Shown here: positions 1 through 9,822 of the stretch, one piece after another | Position numbering within the stretch: position 1 is the stretch's first letter | Layout of the letters: each line of letters begins with the position of its first letter | DNA from: Atriophallophorus winterbourni | Taxonomy: Eukaryota; Platyhelminthes; Trematoda; Plagiorchiida; Microphallidae | NCBI GenBank assembly: GCA_013407085.1 | Contig: JACCGJ010015250.1 | Coordinates: 62,001-126,000, forward strand | DNA: 64,000 nt | Direction: 5' to 3' | Translations under genes and position numbers: made by a program | Notes under the pieces: model-generated | Database searches by the model: none | Seen by the model: only the letters and a program-made list of their open reading frames with translations | Told to the model about the DNA's origin: nothing

Positions 1-447
1 CCAGAAAGCTGACTTCGAGAGGAGTCCAACAACGTATAATATATCCACGTAGGAGTAAGTTTAAGAAAAGTATATCCTGATAATCAGGAGCTCAAAATAA
101 TGCGACCGCACGGCACGTTGTTGATCGTTGTATCAACAAGTTGATTTGATTCGTAGGTTCAAACTAAATAGCGACCATTCTCAAGGCCTAATTTCTTTTC
201 TAAAACAGTTCCTGAGAGAAAACCTTGGACTGTTGCGAGAAACTTCTGTTGTTTTACGAACAACATACTTCTGGATATGAATCGAACATACAACTCTATT
301 AATATTATATGAGTTATAGTAACAAAGAAAGCACCCAATATATCACGATAATCCCGAGGAGCATTCAAGTGGCATTCGACAACCAAAACTGATCGTTCTC
401 AAATTTATAATTTTCTTTCAGTAAGAATATATACATTATAAACTCAC
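1..447. other. Presumed MEG A intron, no further exon recognised
   Basis: AT-rich sequence with no convincing coding segment. Short open frames here lack family resemblance. By position it is intron of the minus-strand gene whose later exons lie outside the window. Confidence 0.4.
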
Positions 448-468
448 TTGAACTGCGCGGGTTAATAC
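448..468 (-). CDS. MEG A candidate micro-exon, 21 nt
   Basis: GTATTAACCCGCGCAGTTCA plus a final A, between acceptor TTCTCAATTCTTCAG and donor GTGAGTTT. In phase 1 it reads GINPRSS. It is the last exon visible; the gene should continue left of the window because no stop codon has been reached. Confidence 0.68.
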
Positions 469-1219
469 CTGAAGAATTGAGAAAAAATTATAAATTATAT
501 TCGGTGAAGATTAATGGAAAACAAGTTAATTGATATTAATGAAAAGGATATATCCACGAATTCCATTTCTCGAGTTAATTATCAATTTACCAGTCTCCTA
601 ACCGAACTATTATAATATTTATGTATCATTCGGTACAGTGAGCCTCGTAACAGTGGAATAATGGTAAATATTTTTTGATTTTGAAGTAAAATAGGGTTCC
701 GACAAAGAACCAAAATATTGAAACACAGAATCGCACCGTGATATAGTTGATGTATTCAAAAATCCGTTTGTGTCAATTCATGATCCAGACTACATTTAAA
801 GATAGCAATCTGTTCGTTGAAGACTTCGAAGTTGAGGAAAATCACCAGATATCATGCTCTTTTCGTTCTTATCGGTGGCAAGCTTAATGGGTTTCAACGA
901 TAGTCTTAGGTAAATTGTGAACATTAGCTTTATATCGAGATGATATTAATTTTTATACAGTTCCAATATCTCAATCCATAATCAAATGATATTTGGAATG
1001 TATCTTCGAACCTACAGCTTGAAATAGATGTTGAAAATCTAGGTCAAATTCAATTGAAAACTGGGAATCGCTTACCGGTTAAGTCACCTGAAATGCGATA
1101 CCAAAATTGATTTTATTATTTTCTAAAGAACTTGCAAACATTGCATAATTAATTACAAATTTTTATGTTTATATCCGTTTCTTCTATTTTAGAACCCTAA
1201 TAACAATACACATATTATC

Positions 1220-1255
<36 letters not shown>

Positions 1256-2828
1256 CTAACAAATATTCACGAATCACATTTCTCAAAATAATTCTCAATT
1301 TGCTAGTCTTCCAACCGACCTATTTTAATGTTTATGTATTATTCGGTTCAGTGAGCCTCGTAACAGCGGAATAGTGGTGAATATAGTTTGATTTTGAAGT
1401 AAAATAGGGTTCCGACAAAGAACCATAATGTTGAAACACAGAATCGCACAGTGATATAGTTTATGTATTAAAATAATCCATTTGTGTCCATTCATGTTCG
1501 CAAATACTTTTATGATAGGAATCTGTTCGTTGACGTCTTCAAAGTTTGAGAACATCACCAAATATCATGCTTTTTGTGTTCTTAACGGTAGCAAGCCTGA
1601 TGGGTATTTAACGGTGGTCTTAGCTTTATTGTGAACATTAGTTTTATATCGAGATGATATTACTTTTTCACAGTTACTAATGTTTCAATGCATAATCAAA
1701 TAATATTTCGAATGTATTTTTGAACCTACAACCTGAAATCATTGTTGATAAACCTAGGTTAAATTTATAATTGTAAACTTGAAATCGCTTACCGGCTAAG
1801 CCACCTAAAATGCAATACCAAAATTGATTTTAATTTTTGCTAAATAACCTGCAAACATTATCTAATTTAATTACAAATTTATACGTTTTATAACGTTTCT
1901 TCATTTTTTTGAAGCGCCAATTCAATACACAATATGTCGATATATATATATAAATCTATATACTAATATATACTATATATATCTATCTATATATATATAT
2001 ATCTATATATATCTATATTATATTATTTTTTGAGAAAATGAGATTCGTGGATAGTTGGTAGTTTAAATATATATATATAATATATAAATCTAATAATAAT
2101 ATATATAACATATATATATATATATATTTAACTACCAACTATTCACGAATCACATTTCTCAAAATAATTCTCAATTTGCTAGTCTTCCAACAGAACTATT
2201 TTAATGTTTATGTATCATTCGGTTCAGTGAGCCTCGTAACAATGGAATAGTGGTAAATATATTTTGATTTTGAAGTAAAATAGGGATTCGACATAGAACC
2301 ATAATGTTAAATCACAGAATCGCAGCGTGATATAGTTTATGTTTTCAAATAATCCATTCGTGTCCATTCATGATCCAGACTACACTTTAAGATAGCAGTC
2401 TGTTCGTTGAAGACTTCGAAGTTCGGGGAAATCACCAAATAACGTGTTCCTTTCGTTCTTATCGGTAGCAAGCATATTGGGTTTCAACGATGGTCTTCGG
2501 TAAATTGTCAACATTAGTTTTATATCGAGATGATATTAGTTTTTATACAGTCCGAATATCTCAATCCATAATCCAACAATATTTGGGATGTATTTTTCAA
2601 CCTACTGCCTGAGATAATTATTGATAAACCTAGGTTAAATTTATAATTGAAAACTCGAAATCGCTTACTGGTTAAGCCACCTAAAATGTAATACCAAATT
2701 GATTTTAATATTTGCTAAATAAGCTGCGAGCGATATATATTTATTCACAAAATTATACGTTTGTACGTTTCTTCTATTATTTGAACCCAATTCAATACAT
2801 AAGAGGTTCATTCATATATATATATATA

Positions 2829-2877
<49 letters not shown>

Positions 2878-5800
2878 TATATATATAATATATATATATA
2901 TATCAAACGAAGCTAGTATACACGAATCACATTTCTCGAGTTAATTATAAATTTACCAGTCTGCCAACCGAAATATTTTATTCTTTATGTTTCATTAGGT
3001 TGAGTGAGCCTCGTAACAGTGGAATAGTGGTAAACATATTTTGATTTTGAAGTAAAATAGTGTTCCGACAAAGAACCATAATGTTGAAACACAGAATCGC
3101 ACAGTGATATAGTTTATGTATTAAAATAATCCATTTGTGTCCATTCATGTTCGCAAATACTTTTATGATGGGAATCTGTTCGTTGACGTCTTCAAAGTTT
3201 GAGAACATCACCAAATATCATGCTTTTTGTGTTCTTAACGGTAGCAAGCCTGATGGGTATTTAACGGTGGTCTTAGCTTTATTGTGAACATTAGTTTTAT
3301 ATCGAGATGATATTACTTTTTCACAGTTACTAATGTTTCAATGCATAATCAAATAATATTTCGAATGTATTTTTGAACCTACAACCTGAAATCATTGTTG
3401 ATAAACCTAGGTTAAATTTATAATTGTAAACTTGAAATCGCTTACCGGCTAAGCCACCTAAAATGCAATACCAAAATTGATTTTAATTTTTGCTAAATAA
3501 CCTGAAAAGTTACACATTTATGAAGGCCTAAATCGAATAATCAAGGTGATCTTATCTAAAAGATTTCGTTAGACGTTGTGCTTTGTGGATAAACCGTTCC
3601 GTTACTGACTGATTTCATGTTTTTTTGTTAATTTGATGCAAAATGTCATTCTGTTAAAATAATAACTTAGGAAGGTGTATTCACATTAGAAAGAAATTTG
3701 TTCGCAATAGATTCGAGCATTTTGGTTAACGTTTTCCTTTTGTCACAGTGGATTCTTCACCATTGGTCTGACCAAACTTGTGTTTCAATAGAGAAACCTT
3801 AGCCAATATATTTGCTGTAACCGATTGCACACCAATAACGTTCCATCATATAGTGATGAAGCTTCGATTCTGGTTCAATCTAAGTTACATGGATCACAAT
3901 CTAATTATTTAGTTGATCCAAAGTGTCGACAAAATTATATTGGGATATATTTATAATGACGCTAACCGGTTTATTACAAAAATATATGTAAGAATTGGAA
4001 TCACTCACGTGATTTCCCTACTGAAATGAATATTAGATGTATAACGTTGCAAATTAAATGTTGATTTTAAAACATTTTTCCGGAACAAATCAAATATAAA
4101 ATTGACCAATTATTATGTACTTAATAGATACGTTTCTCAATCATGTTGTACAATTAATTGGAATCAAAACGATTGAGACCGTAGAGGTTAAATTTTTAAT
4201 ACACACAACGAACTCCAAACGTTATTTAAACGGGAATAACTAAGAGCCAATTTGTTTATTATATTATCTGAACCCAATTCAATACATAAGATGTCCATTT
4301 ATTGTTCAAGCGAATTCATGATGTGAAAAATTACAAATGAGTTGCTTTTGAGTTTGTGGTTATAGCGAGCTCATTTGAATGGTCCTGTCGGTATGCTTGA
4401 GTCATTATATTCTGCTTTCTTGACAATCATCTTGACGGTGCGGTACAGTTGACATTAATCAGTTTTTAATTTTTTGTAATGTATTCTTAGATGTCCCAAT
4501 AAATCAAATATAGATCAATATAATATTGAAGATCACGGCAGAGCTCTTACTATACATATTTATACTAACAAATTATATCTTCTCCGAAAAAAGTATAGTT
4601 GTGACCCTTGCATTATGGAGCATATAATTTGTTAGATATGCGTATCCCGATTGTTTCAGACGGGTAATTCTTGTAAGCTGACCCATTTGTTTCAAACATT
4701 TATATTACAGTTTCACATGGGGAGTTGGTTTCTTTATTGGATTATATTGCATTTTTCACTTCTGTTTCTTTTAAATAACACATTAAATTTTCATAATCGT
4801 TCCTGCTTTGCATATATTTTTGATTCTTCATATCCTCGAAATTAGAGAAAATAACGTCAAATATTACTATTCATTAATTCCCAAAGTACCATAAAAGCTA
4901 ATGAAAGAAGAATTCATAATTACGCAACGATTTGTTTTGAAGCGAACGTTCATTTTATTTTCATTTTGACTGGCACATGCGTATTTGAAACCTATCCTTA
5001 TAGATTGCAGAAACACTAATGAGATAAATCGCTGATAAATCGGTCCTTTAGAATTACCAAATAGATTGGCCACTTTACGCAAATTCTTCTTGAGTACTTA
5101 CCCGGTGATAAGCTCGAACCTCCTGAAGTTGATTAACAATGATTCATATAGCACAAAAATTAATTGATTTTATCCAGTTTCGAGTGCATATTTGTATTAG
5201 ATGACTATCATTGTGAACTATATATTGTTAAACGCCAACGTCATAGCTCTTTTCAAATGATTCTACCACCTAAAGTAGTAATTTTCGTTTAAAATACTCA
5301 CTTGCATGCATTTTCATCATACACACAACCGGTTGCGTGCTGTTTGCACTCATGAGATAGTGACAGTTCGATCACAATATGCATGCGATTTATTCAATCA
5401 CACATTATATGTCACATGGGTGATGCTATCGCTAAAGTAATCTTAAAATTTTTAATTTAGGTGGTTATATGTTTTCGTGTTTTGAATGAACATTGAAAGG
5501 GGCCATTTCGAATGCCGCACATTTTACAACATTTTTCCAGGAGAGAATTGACATAAAACAAAGAATACACTCAAATCTCCGTACTATGCGACCCGTCGAG
5601 ACCGAACAAGAGTGGCATAGTAGCGAGAGTGGCATAGTAACGAGGTTTTGTAAAAACGGCTATATTTTCTCAAGTCCATCATTGATTTGCTCAATCGATC
5701 AGTCCAAAGCTCTTAAAAATCGTGGGCTGACGCATCTTCTTTCGTCGGATCTCATTCATCTAATTGTCTAGCCGATCACACGCTTGCATCAGGTTTTCCG

Positions 5801-8381
5801 TTTGTCTGTTGCATGAACTTTCGGACGGTGATCCAAGCACGCTGGGCTTCCTCGAACAGAACGATTTCCTCCTCGACAATCACTTCGTCTTCGCTTTCCA
5901 CCGGCTTCTTATTGTACAGCATCTCCTCCGCAATCTTCTCCAGCGTGAATGACCCGCCAGTCGCGAGGCGTTCGTCGGCTTCGAGAAAGTCAGGCAGCTC
6001 GATCTCCTCGTTCTCGTGCATCTTTTCCTGAGCAGGCAGAGCTTTCCAGATCTCGAGCAGCATCGCATCCTGAGGCTCAGTTCGGATTTCTTCTCCGATA
6101 AACTTGGCTTTCGCGAAACAGTTCCTGATTGTCGACTCGCTGACCTGCTTCCAAGCATACCTGGCGACGTGTAGAGCGTCGAGCAACGTGAACGTAAACT
6201 CCTTTTTGCGATCGTCCATGGTCTCTAGCCGGCGGTATAGCAGCATCTTTTTCTAGTGGCGCTTGAAGTTATCTATGATTCCCTGATGCATTGGTTGCGA
6301 ATTGGCTGTCGTGTTGGGTGTTAAGAATACCTGTTGGATGTTGTTCAGCTGGAGCTCGGGAGGGTGTACAGAGAAGTTATCGAGACATACCAGAACTCTG
6401 CGTCCCTGCTGGCCGAGTGGTCCGTCCCACGCACGCAACATCTCCTCGAAAATCTCCGCCGTCATCCACGCCTTCGAGTTCGCCTTGTACGTAACCGGGA
6501 TCTCATCTTTCTTGAAGAAACAGGGTCTCTTGGAATTGCCGATCACCAAAAGGGGAAACTTCTCGCTGCCGCTCATGTTTGCCACAACCAGAAGAGTAAT
6601 CCTTTGTTGGCTTTTCTTTCCTCCAGTACACCGCTCTCCCCTGAAAGCCATGGTCTTGTTCAAAAGCAGTTGCCAGAAGAGTACAGTCTCGTCCAGGTCA
6701 AAGACATCATCTGCAGAGAACTGCCTGAGTAAGGGCCGGAAAACCTACTGCTGCCAATCAATAAGGGATTGGAAATCCACCGCTTCAGCTTCTCCCTGCA
6801 CTGTCTTGAACGTGACGCCATTGCGCTTCTTGAAGCTAACTAACCAACCGTCGCTCGCTATGAAGTCTGGGATGTGCATCAGCTCGGCCAGTTTCATCGC
6901 CTTCTCCTTGATCAGATCGCCGATGACAGGCAGATTCAGTCCTCTGGCTTGCTTCAGCCACATCAACACTCCCTCCTCAAGCTTTGGGTCGTGAGGCTGC
7001 GTCAGCTTCATGCGATTTGATGGAACTCCAGCTTTGATTGGAGCTCCAATTGCATCCTTCTTGCTGAGAATGAGAATTAATGTTCAATGTCTTGCCTTAA
7101 TGTTGAAACTTTTCTATTTGTTTGGAAATTTCGTCGATGCGGTCTATTAGGTCCAAATTAATTCGAATATAAATTCCAACAGCAATCGTTTCCTACCTTT
7201 AACATACAGCTTGGATCCGAATAAGTTTATTTGGTTTCTATTCAACAAAATTCTCTTCTGTGTTTAGAATCGATGAAAAAACGTGGCAAAGAAAATTGCG
7301 AACTAAATTTATGTAACCTTTATCCAGCGGAGCAGTCGATTTTGCAACTTTGTTGCAATTAGGCATGGTTTATTATGAACAAGTAAAACAGTCGGTCACT
7401 GAAACATTATAAAGCTGGTTTTCAATACTTCCTTGTTGATCTATAATGCACAAGTTTGGGTAGATAATTATTTATCCTTGATTTATTAAGATAATAAACC
7501 TTAGATATCCACTGACTTTACGTTAAACCACAATAATTCGAACTGACACTGATACACTTCATAGCAATAAAACAAGTTTTGGACAAAATTCATTATGTAA
7601 CCAGATGAATGATCTTAATGTGTGGTACCATTTAAGCACATATATTACAACAGCTTACTTCGCCGCCTTACTGAAATGAACAATATATAAACTCTAATGA
7701 ACAAACGAACAATGTTCATGAGATGCTAATGTAGTGACAACAATTCATAATGCAATATCGGTTTTCCTAATGAACTTCTCGTGTAATAACGTTAACAAAT
7801 TCAAAATAGGAAACTATCTGCACCGGTAATGTTATGTCTATGAAAAGGACAATGTTCCAAAAGATCTCCTATTTTCACAGTTGAAATCAGGAAGCTGAAA
7901 TTTTATGGATAGCACATTTGTTATAATTATGTTTTATTAGGAGATACAAAAGCTATTGAGATCGGCTTTACGAGCTGGGATGTTTGACCGCGCACTTTGG
8001 AAACATCGTGTATGGAGTCAGATACATGCTGTTGAAAAGCAGGGACGACCTCCAGCTACTAAACAGAGATCACTCCGTCGCTGGAAAACCGATGTATTTC
8101 ACGTGCATACCTCATATCACTGTGAACGGTTTCGAAAAGATTCCAACCCACTCAATATACTACACAGCATTTGAGACGTTGTAGAAAGTCATCATGTGCT
8201 GTAGCCGTCTCTGTATCTTGTTAATGAACACGAAAATAATTATTTGTTAAATAGATTCGACTAGAGTTATTGAAAAAGATGCGTTGCTAAGCGTTGCACA
8301 AATAATCACAAAATACTTACTTTGTCCATACGAAGTCGTAGCCAGAATGGCTATTATGACTAAAAGACATAGCAGCTTCAT
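448..8381 (-). CDS. Micro-exon gene (MEG-like) A, partial, signal-peptide exon plus eight candidate micro-exons
   Basis: Seen: exon 1 encodes a signal peptide and ends at a strong donor in phase 1. Downstream on the minus strand are short segments with an AG acceptor on one side and GTAAG/GTGAG on the other, of 12, 21, 12, 12, 12, 12, 12 and 21 nt. Each is a multiple of three, fits phase 1, and joining all nine gives 58 codons without a stop. The predicted mature peptide is rich in Gly, Arg, Ser and Leu. Known: secreted MEG proteins of schistosomes come from genes with a signal-peptide exon and many symmetric micro-exons that can be skipped without frame loss. Inference: this is such a gene. 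The 3' end and stop lie beyond the left edge. Introns hold a Tigger copy and tandem repeats. I looked for multiples of three while scanning, so transcript data are needed for certainty; some exons may be missed or false. Confidence 0.72.
1076..1087 (-). CDS. MEG A repeated 12-nt micro-exon, copy A
   Basis: GTGACTTAACCG with acceptor GGTATCGCATTTCAG and donor GTAAGCGATTCC. In phase 1 it reads GDLT. It is the most diverged copy, yet its length, frame and both splice sites are kept. Confidence 0.66.
1793..1804 (-). CDS. MEG A repeated 12-nt micro-exon, copy B
   Basis: GTGGCTTAGCCG, identical to copy D, with acceptor GGTATTGCATTTTAG and donor GTAAGCGATTTC. In phase 1 it reads SGLA after the preceding A. 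Its surrounding 440 bp nearly match the unit that carries copy D. Confidence 0.68.
1937..2030. repeat. (TA)n-rich microsatellite
   Basis: Mostly TATATA with interspersed ATCTATAT units. Similar tracts lie at about 1219-1254 and 2814-2905, again at unit boundaries of the tandem MEG introns. Confidence 0.9.
2029..2165. repeat. AT-rich palindrome at a MEG intron-unit boundary
   Basis: Left arm 2029-2083 and right arm 2112-2165 are near-perfect inverted copies (for example GATAGTTGGTAGTTTAAAT against its complement in the other arm), around a TA-rich core. The right arm equals the start of the neighbouring repeat unit. Such a structure can extrude as a hairpin and may explain local unit duplication; that role is inference. 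Confidence 0.75.
2669..2680 (-). CDS. MEG A repeated 12-nt micro-exon, copy C
   Basis: GTGGCTTAACCA between acceptor GTATTACATTTTAG and donor GTAAGCGATTTC. In phase 1 it reads GGLT. It has two substitutions from copy D, no indel, and intact splice sites. Confidence 0.66.
2814..2905. repeat. (TA)n microsatellite
   Basis: Nearly uninterrupted TA dinucleotides between the third and fourth intron units. Confidence 0.9.
3446..3457 (-). CDS. MEG A repeated 12-nt micro-exon, copy D
   Basis: GTGGCTTAGCCG follows acceptor GGTATTGCATTTTAG and precedes donor GTAAGCGATTTC. In phase 1 it reads xGLA. It is first, in transcript order, of four copies carried on tandem intron units, and is identical to the copy at 1793. 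Confidence 0.68.
4009..4020 (-). CDS. MEG A candidate micro-exon, 12 nt
   Basis: TAGGGAAATCAC lies between acceptor ATATTCATTTCAG and donor GTGAGTGA. In phase 1 it reads VGKS after the preceding G. Its acceptor resembles that of the exon at 7659, which suggests the two arose by duplication. Confidence 0.65.
5102..5122 (-). CDS. MEG A candidate micro-exon, 21 nt
   Basis: GAGGTTCGAGCTTATCACCG plus a final G, bounded by acceptor AATCAACTTCAG and donor GTAAGTAC. In phase 1 it reads RGSSLSP and leaves one base for the next codon. Donor and acceptor are both close to consensus. Confidence 0.7.
5568..7068 (-). mobile_element. Tigger/pogo element copy 1, truncated
   Basis: The 3' terminus begins CACTCAAATCTCCGTACTAT right after a TA dinucleotide, the target of pogo-like elements, with subterminal GTGGCATAGTA repeats. 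Transposase fragments fill the rest on the minus strand. At 7068 the match to the copy at 15275-16408 stops, so the N-terminal HTH region and the other inverted repeat are missing. It lies in the MEG A intron between exons at 5102 and 7659. Confidence 0.85.
5776..7011 (-). pseudogene. Tigger-like transposase, frameshifted
   Basis: Three fragments in different frames. 7011-6745 encodes a CENP-B/Tc5-type DNA-binding segment (motif IPDFIASDGWLVSFKKRNGV). 6663-6253 is the DDE core, with LVCLDNFSVH carrying the second Asp. 6246-5776 is an acidic C-terminal tail. In the third catalytic position the usual QPMDQGI-type motif reads QPMHQGI, so an Asp is replaced by His. The frame breaks, the missing N-terminus and the lost residue make it non-functional. 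Family call by motif recognition. Confidence 0.85.
7069..7658. other. MEG A intron, no gene seen
   Basis: AT-rich intron sequence between the Tigger remnant and the 12-nt exon at 7659. Potential splice-like sites near 7195 give a 13-nt segment that breaks frame, so no exon is called. Confidence 0.4.
7659..7670 (-). CDS. MEG A candidate micro-exon, 12 nt
   Basis: TAAGGCGGCGAA lies between acceptor TTGTTCATTTCAG and donor GTAAGC. In phase 1 after exon 1 it reads Ile-Arg-Arg-Arg, with no stop. The acceptor has a good pyrimidine tract. Confidence 0.65.
7920..8180. other. Unrecognised segment in MEG A intron 1
   Basis: A slightly GC-richer island holding overlapping short open frames on both strands (72 and 66 codons on the plus strand at 7956 and 7984). 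No family is recognised and no splice-compatible exon was found. It may be a decayed dispersed repeat. Confidence 0.3.
8321..8381 (-). CDS. MEG A exon 1, signal peptide
   Basis: The ATG is at 8381-8379. The exon encodes MKLLCLLVIIAILA followed by TTSYGQ, a short basic start, a hydrophobic core and small residues suited to signal peptidase cleavage, so the product should enter the secretory pathway. It ends CAA A before GTAAGT (8320-8315), giving phase 1. No longer reading frame continues past the donor, as expected of a first exon. The same exon is present in truncated form at 16423-16463. Confidence 0.8.
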
Positions 8382-8520
8382 AGTTAGGCTTCAACGGACG
8401 AAGATAATAGAAGCAATATTTTCTTAAGCGAATTCAGACACTTTTATTCAATGACCTGCACGGTGGTTGGTCCGATTTATCATTTGAGTTCATCAGCAGC
8501 TCTCACAACCCGGTGCATAC
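8382..8520 (-). promoter_or_regulatory. Putative promoter and 5' UTR of MEG A
   Basis: Directly upstream of the exon 1 ATG on the minus strand. A TATA-like ATAAAAG sits about 70 nt before the ATG (near 8445). The whole stretch is kept in the duplicate at 16464-16602. No transcription start can be read from sequence alone. Confidence 0.3.
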
Positions 8521-8973
8521 AGAAAGATGAATCGTTTTTGACAAAACTTAGAAAAAAAACATCATTTTCTTACAATGATCGATATGTTATATTGATTTTT
8601 GGTTTCTCTATTCCGAAATAAGACTTAATGCAGTGCGTTATTAAAAAAGCTACACACATACAGAGTGCAAAATAGCAACCAAACCAGATTGGCAGATGCA
8701 ATAATCAAGATTCAAGATTCATGATGATATCGCATTAACAAATAACAAAATGTTTCAATTAAAGCTACAAGATCCATATGAATATATAACATATATAACA
8801 TATATACATATAAATATTATGAGTAAGTCCACATTACTTGGGATAGGTTGAGAAATGTTTTGTTAATATGTAGAGGTGATATAATAATCGTCAAGTTTTC
8901 TTCAAAATAAAACTAATCAAGTGGATCAATGTATCACTGTGATCACATCCCCAAACTTACACTCTACAACTAG

Positions 8974-8997
8974 CTTTACGCTGTTTGCCGTCATCAG
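8974..8997 (-). ncRNA. Degenerate hammerhead-like core, motif 1
   Basis: Minus strand reads CTGATGACGGCAAACAGC then GTAAAG. The CTGATGA box and a short stem-loop are present, but the GAAA box reads TAAA. Hammerhead ribozymes are known in schistosome SINE-like repeats and in Penelope-like elements. This copy is probably inactive. Confidence 0.35.
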
Positions 8998-9190
8998 GTG
9001 GAGAGAGCAAGATTATGATCAGTGAGCCAAGAAACTGAAAAAAGTAGTAAACAAAGTTATACTTGAAATGAGTACGTACAACGAGACAAAATCTTCAAAT
9101 TCTGAATCACAAAGGGACTGCCTGTTTAACGCTCAAGACGCATAAAATTGCCAATGTATTTCAGGTCTCGCTTCTCGCTCACCTTCACAC

Positions 9191-9224
9191 CACGACCGGT
9201 TTCTGGCTGTTTGCCGACATCATG
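9191..9224 (-). ncRNA. Degenerate hammerhead-like core, motif 2
   Basis: Minus strand reads CATGATGTCGGCAAACAGCC then AGAAACCGGTCGTG. It aligns with motif 1, keeps GAAA and a GGC/GCC stem with loop AAACA, but the CTGATGA box is altered (ATGATGT). The two motifs lie about 220 bp apart in the same direction. Confidence 0.35.
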
Positions 9225-9589
9225 TATAGACAGTAAAGATTAGGTTCAATGCGCCTTGAATCATTGAGAAAGTAATACATAAACAAGTATAATTGGACAA
9301 TTTTAAATTCGATGATCGTTTAATTAGCCTATAATATTTGTCGTTTAGAGCCAATAAAATTTACTCATTGGTATTTTCGGACTTGCATATCACATTGTGT
9401 CTGCCACCTACAACACAAGTACGGTTATTCATTTTGATTACTTGTTTGCCTTAAAAATGTAAGAAGAAGAAGATTACCTTCTTCATAAGACAACATAATG
9501 ATCATTGATGACGATAGCTTATTACTAAATCCGAACATAATGGGATAAAACCAACACTGAATGAAAAGTATTTAATTACCCGCTACTTG

Positions 9590-9790
9590 ATGGCATGATG
9601 GTATACAGCTTGTGCGTATTCAACCCATTACACTGCGAAACATGGGCTATTCATGCAAGAACAACGGAAGCTGAAGGCTTTCCATTTACGGATCATCCCT
9701 GGGGTCCTGAACACAGATCCATGTGCTAAAATTCGTCCCACATAGCATGCTCACCAGATTACTGCAGTGCAGTACACGCTGGCTGGGTTG
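9590..9790 (+). pseudogene. RTE-like reverse transcriptase C-terminal remnant, copy 1
   Basis: The plus strand encodes HCETWAIHARTTEAEGFP and nearby residues, recalling the CETW...R..E block in the C-terminal part of trematode RTE-like elements. Stops and frame breaks follow. The same remnant recurs at about 20870-21070. Confidence 0.5.
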
Positions 9791-9822
9791 TGTTCATAGA
9801 ACAAGGAACATGTTTAATAATG

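Larger units (their letters stand above)
536..3510 (-). repeat. Four tandem intron-exon units of MEG A
   Basis: About 0.6-0.8 kb of related sequence occurs four times, with the exon copies at 1076, 1793, 2669 and 3446 (spacings 717, 876 and 777 bp). Shared landmarks include the stretch around AGCCTCGTAACAGTGGAATA and the exon with its splice sites. Units are separated by (TA)n tracts and start near a conserved CACGAAT/ATTTCTC segment. The units at about 1411-1851 and 3064-3504 differ at only about one position that I can see, so that pair was copied or converted recently. Confidence 0.85.

Noticed and set aside
1667..1690. 13-nt segment between AG and GTAATA in unit B
   Set aside because: Not a multiple of three and not conserved in unit A.
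3889..3900. 12-nt segment ATTGTGATCCAT between AG and GTAACT, in frame with MEG A
   Set aside because: The acceptor lacks a pyrimidine tract and the donor is weak. Kept out of the exon list, though length and phase would fit.
5299..5345. 38- or 47-nt candidate micro-exon of MEG A
   Set aside because: Neither length is a multiple of three and the phase-1 reading hits TGA.
7195..7215. Possible 13-nt exon in MEG A intron
   Set aside because: Length breaks the frame and the acceptor is not pyrimidine-rich.
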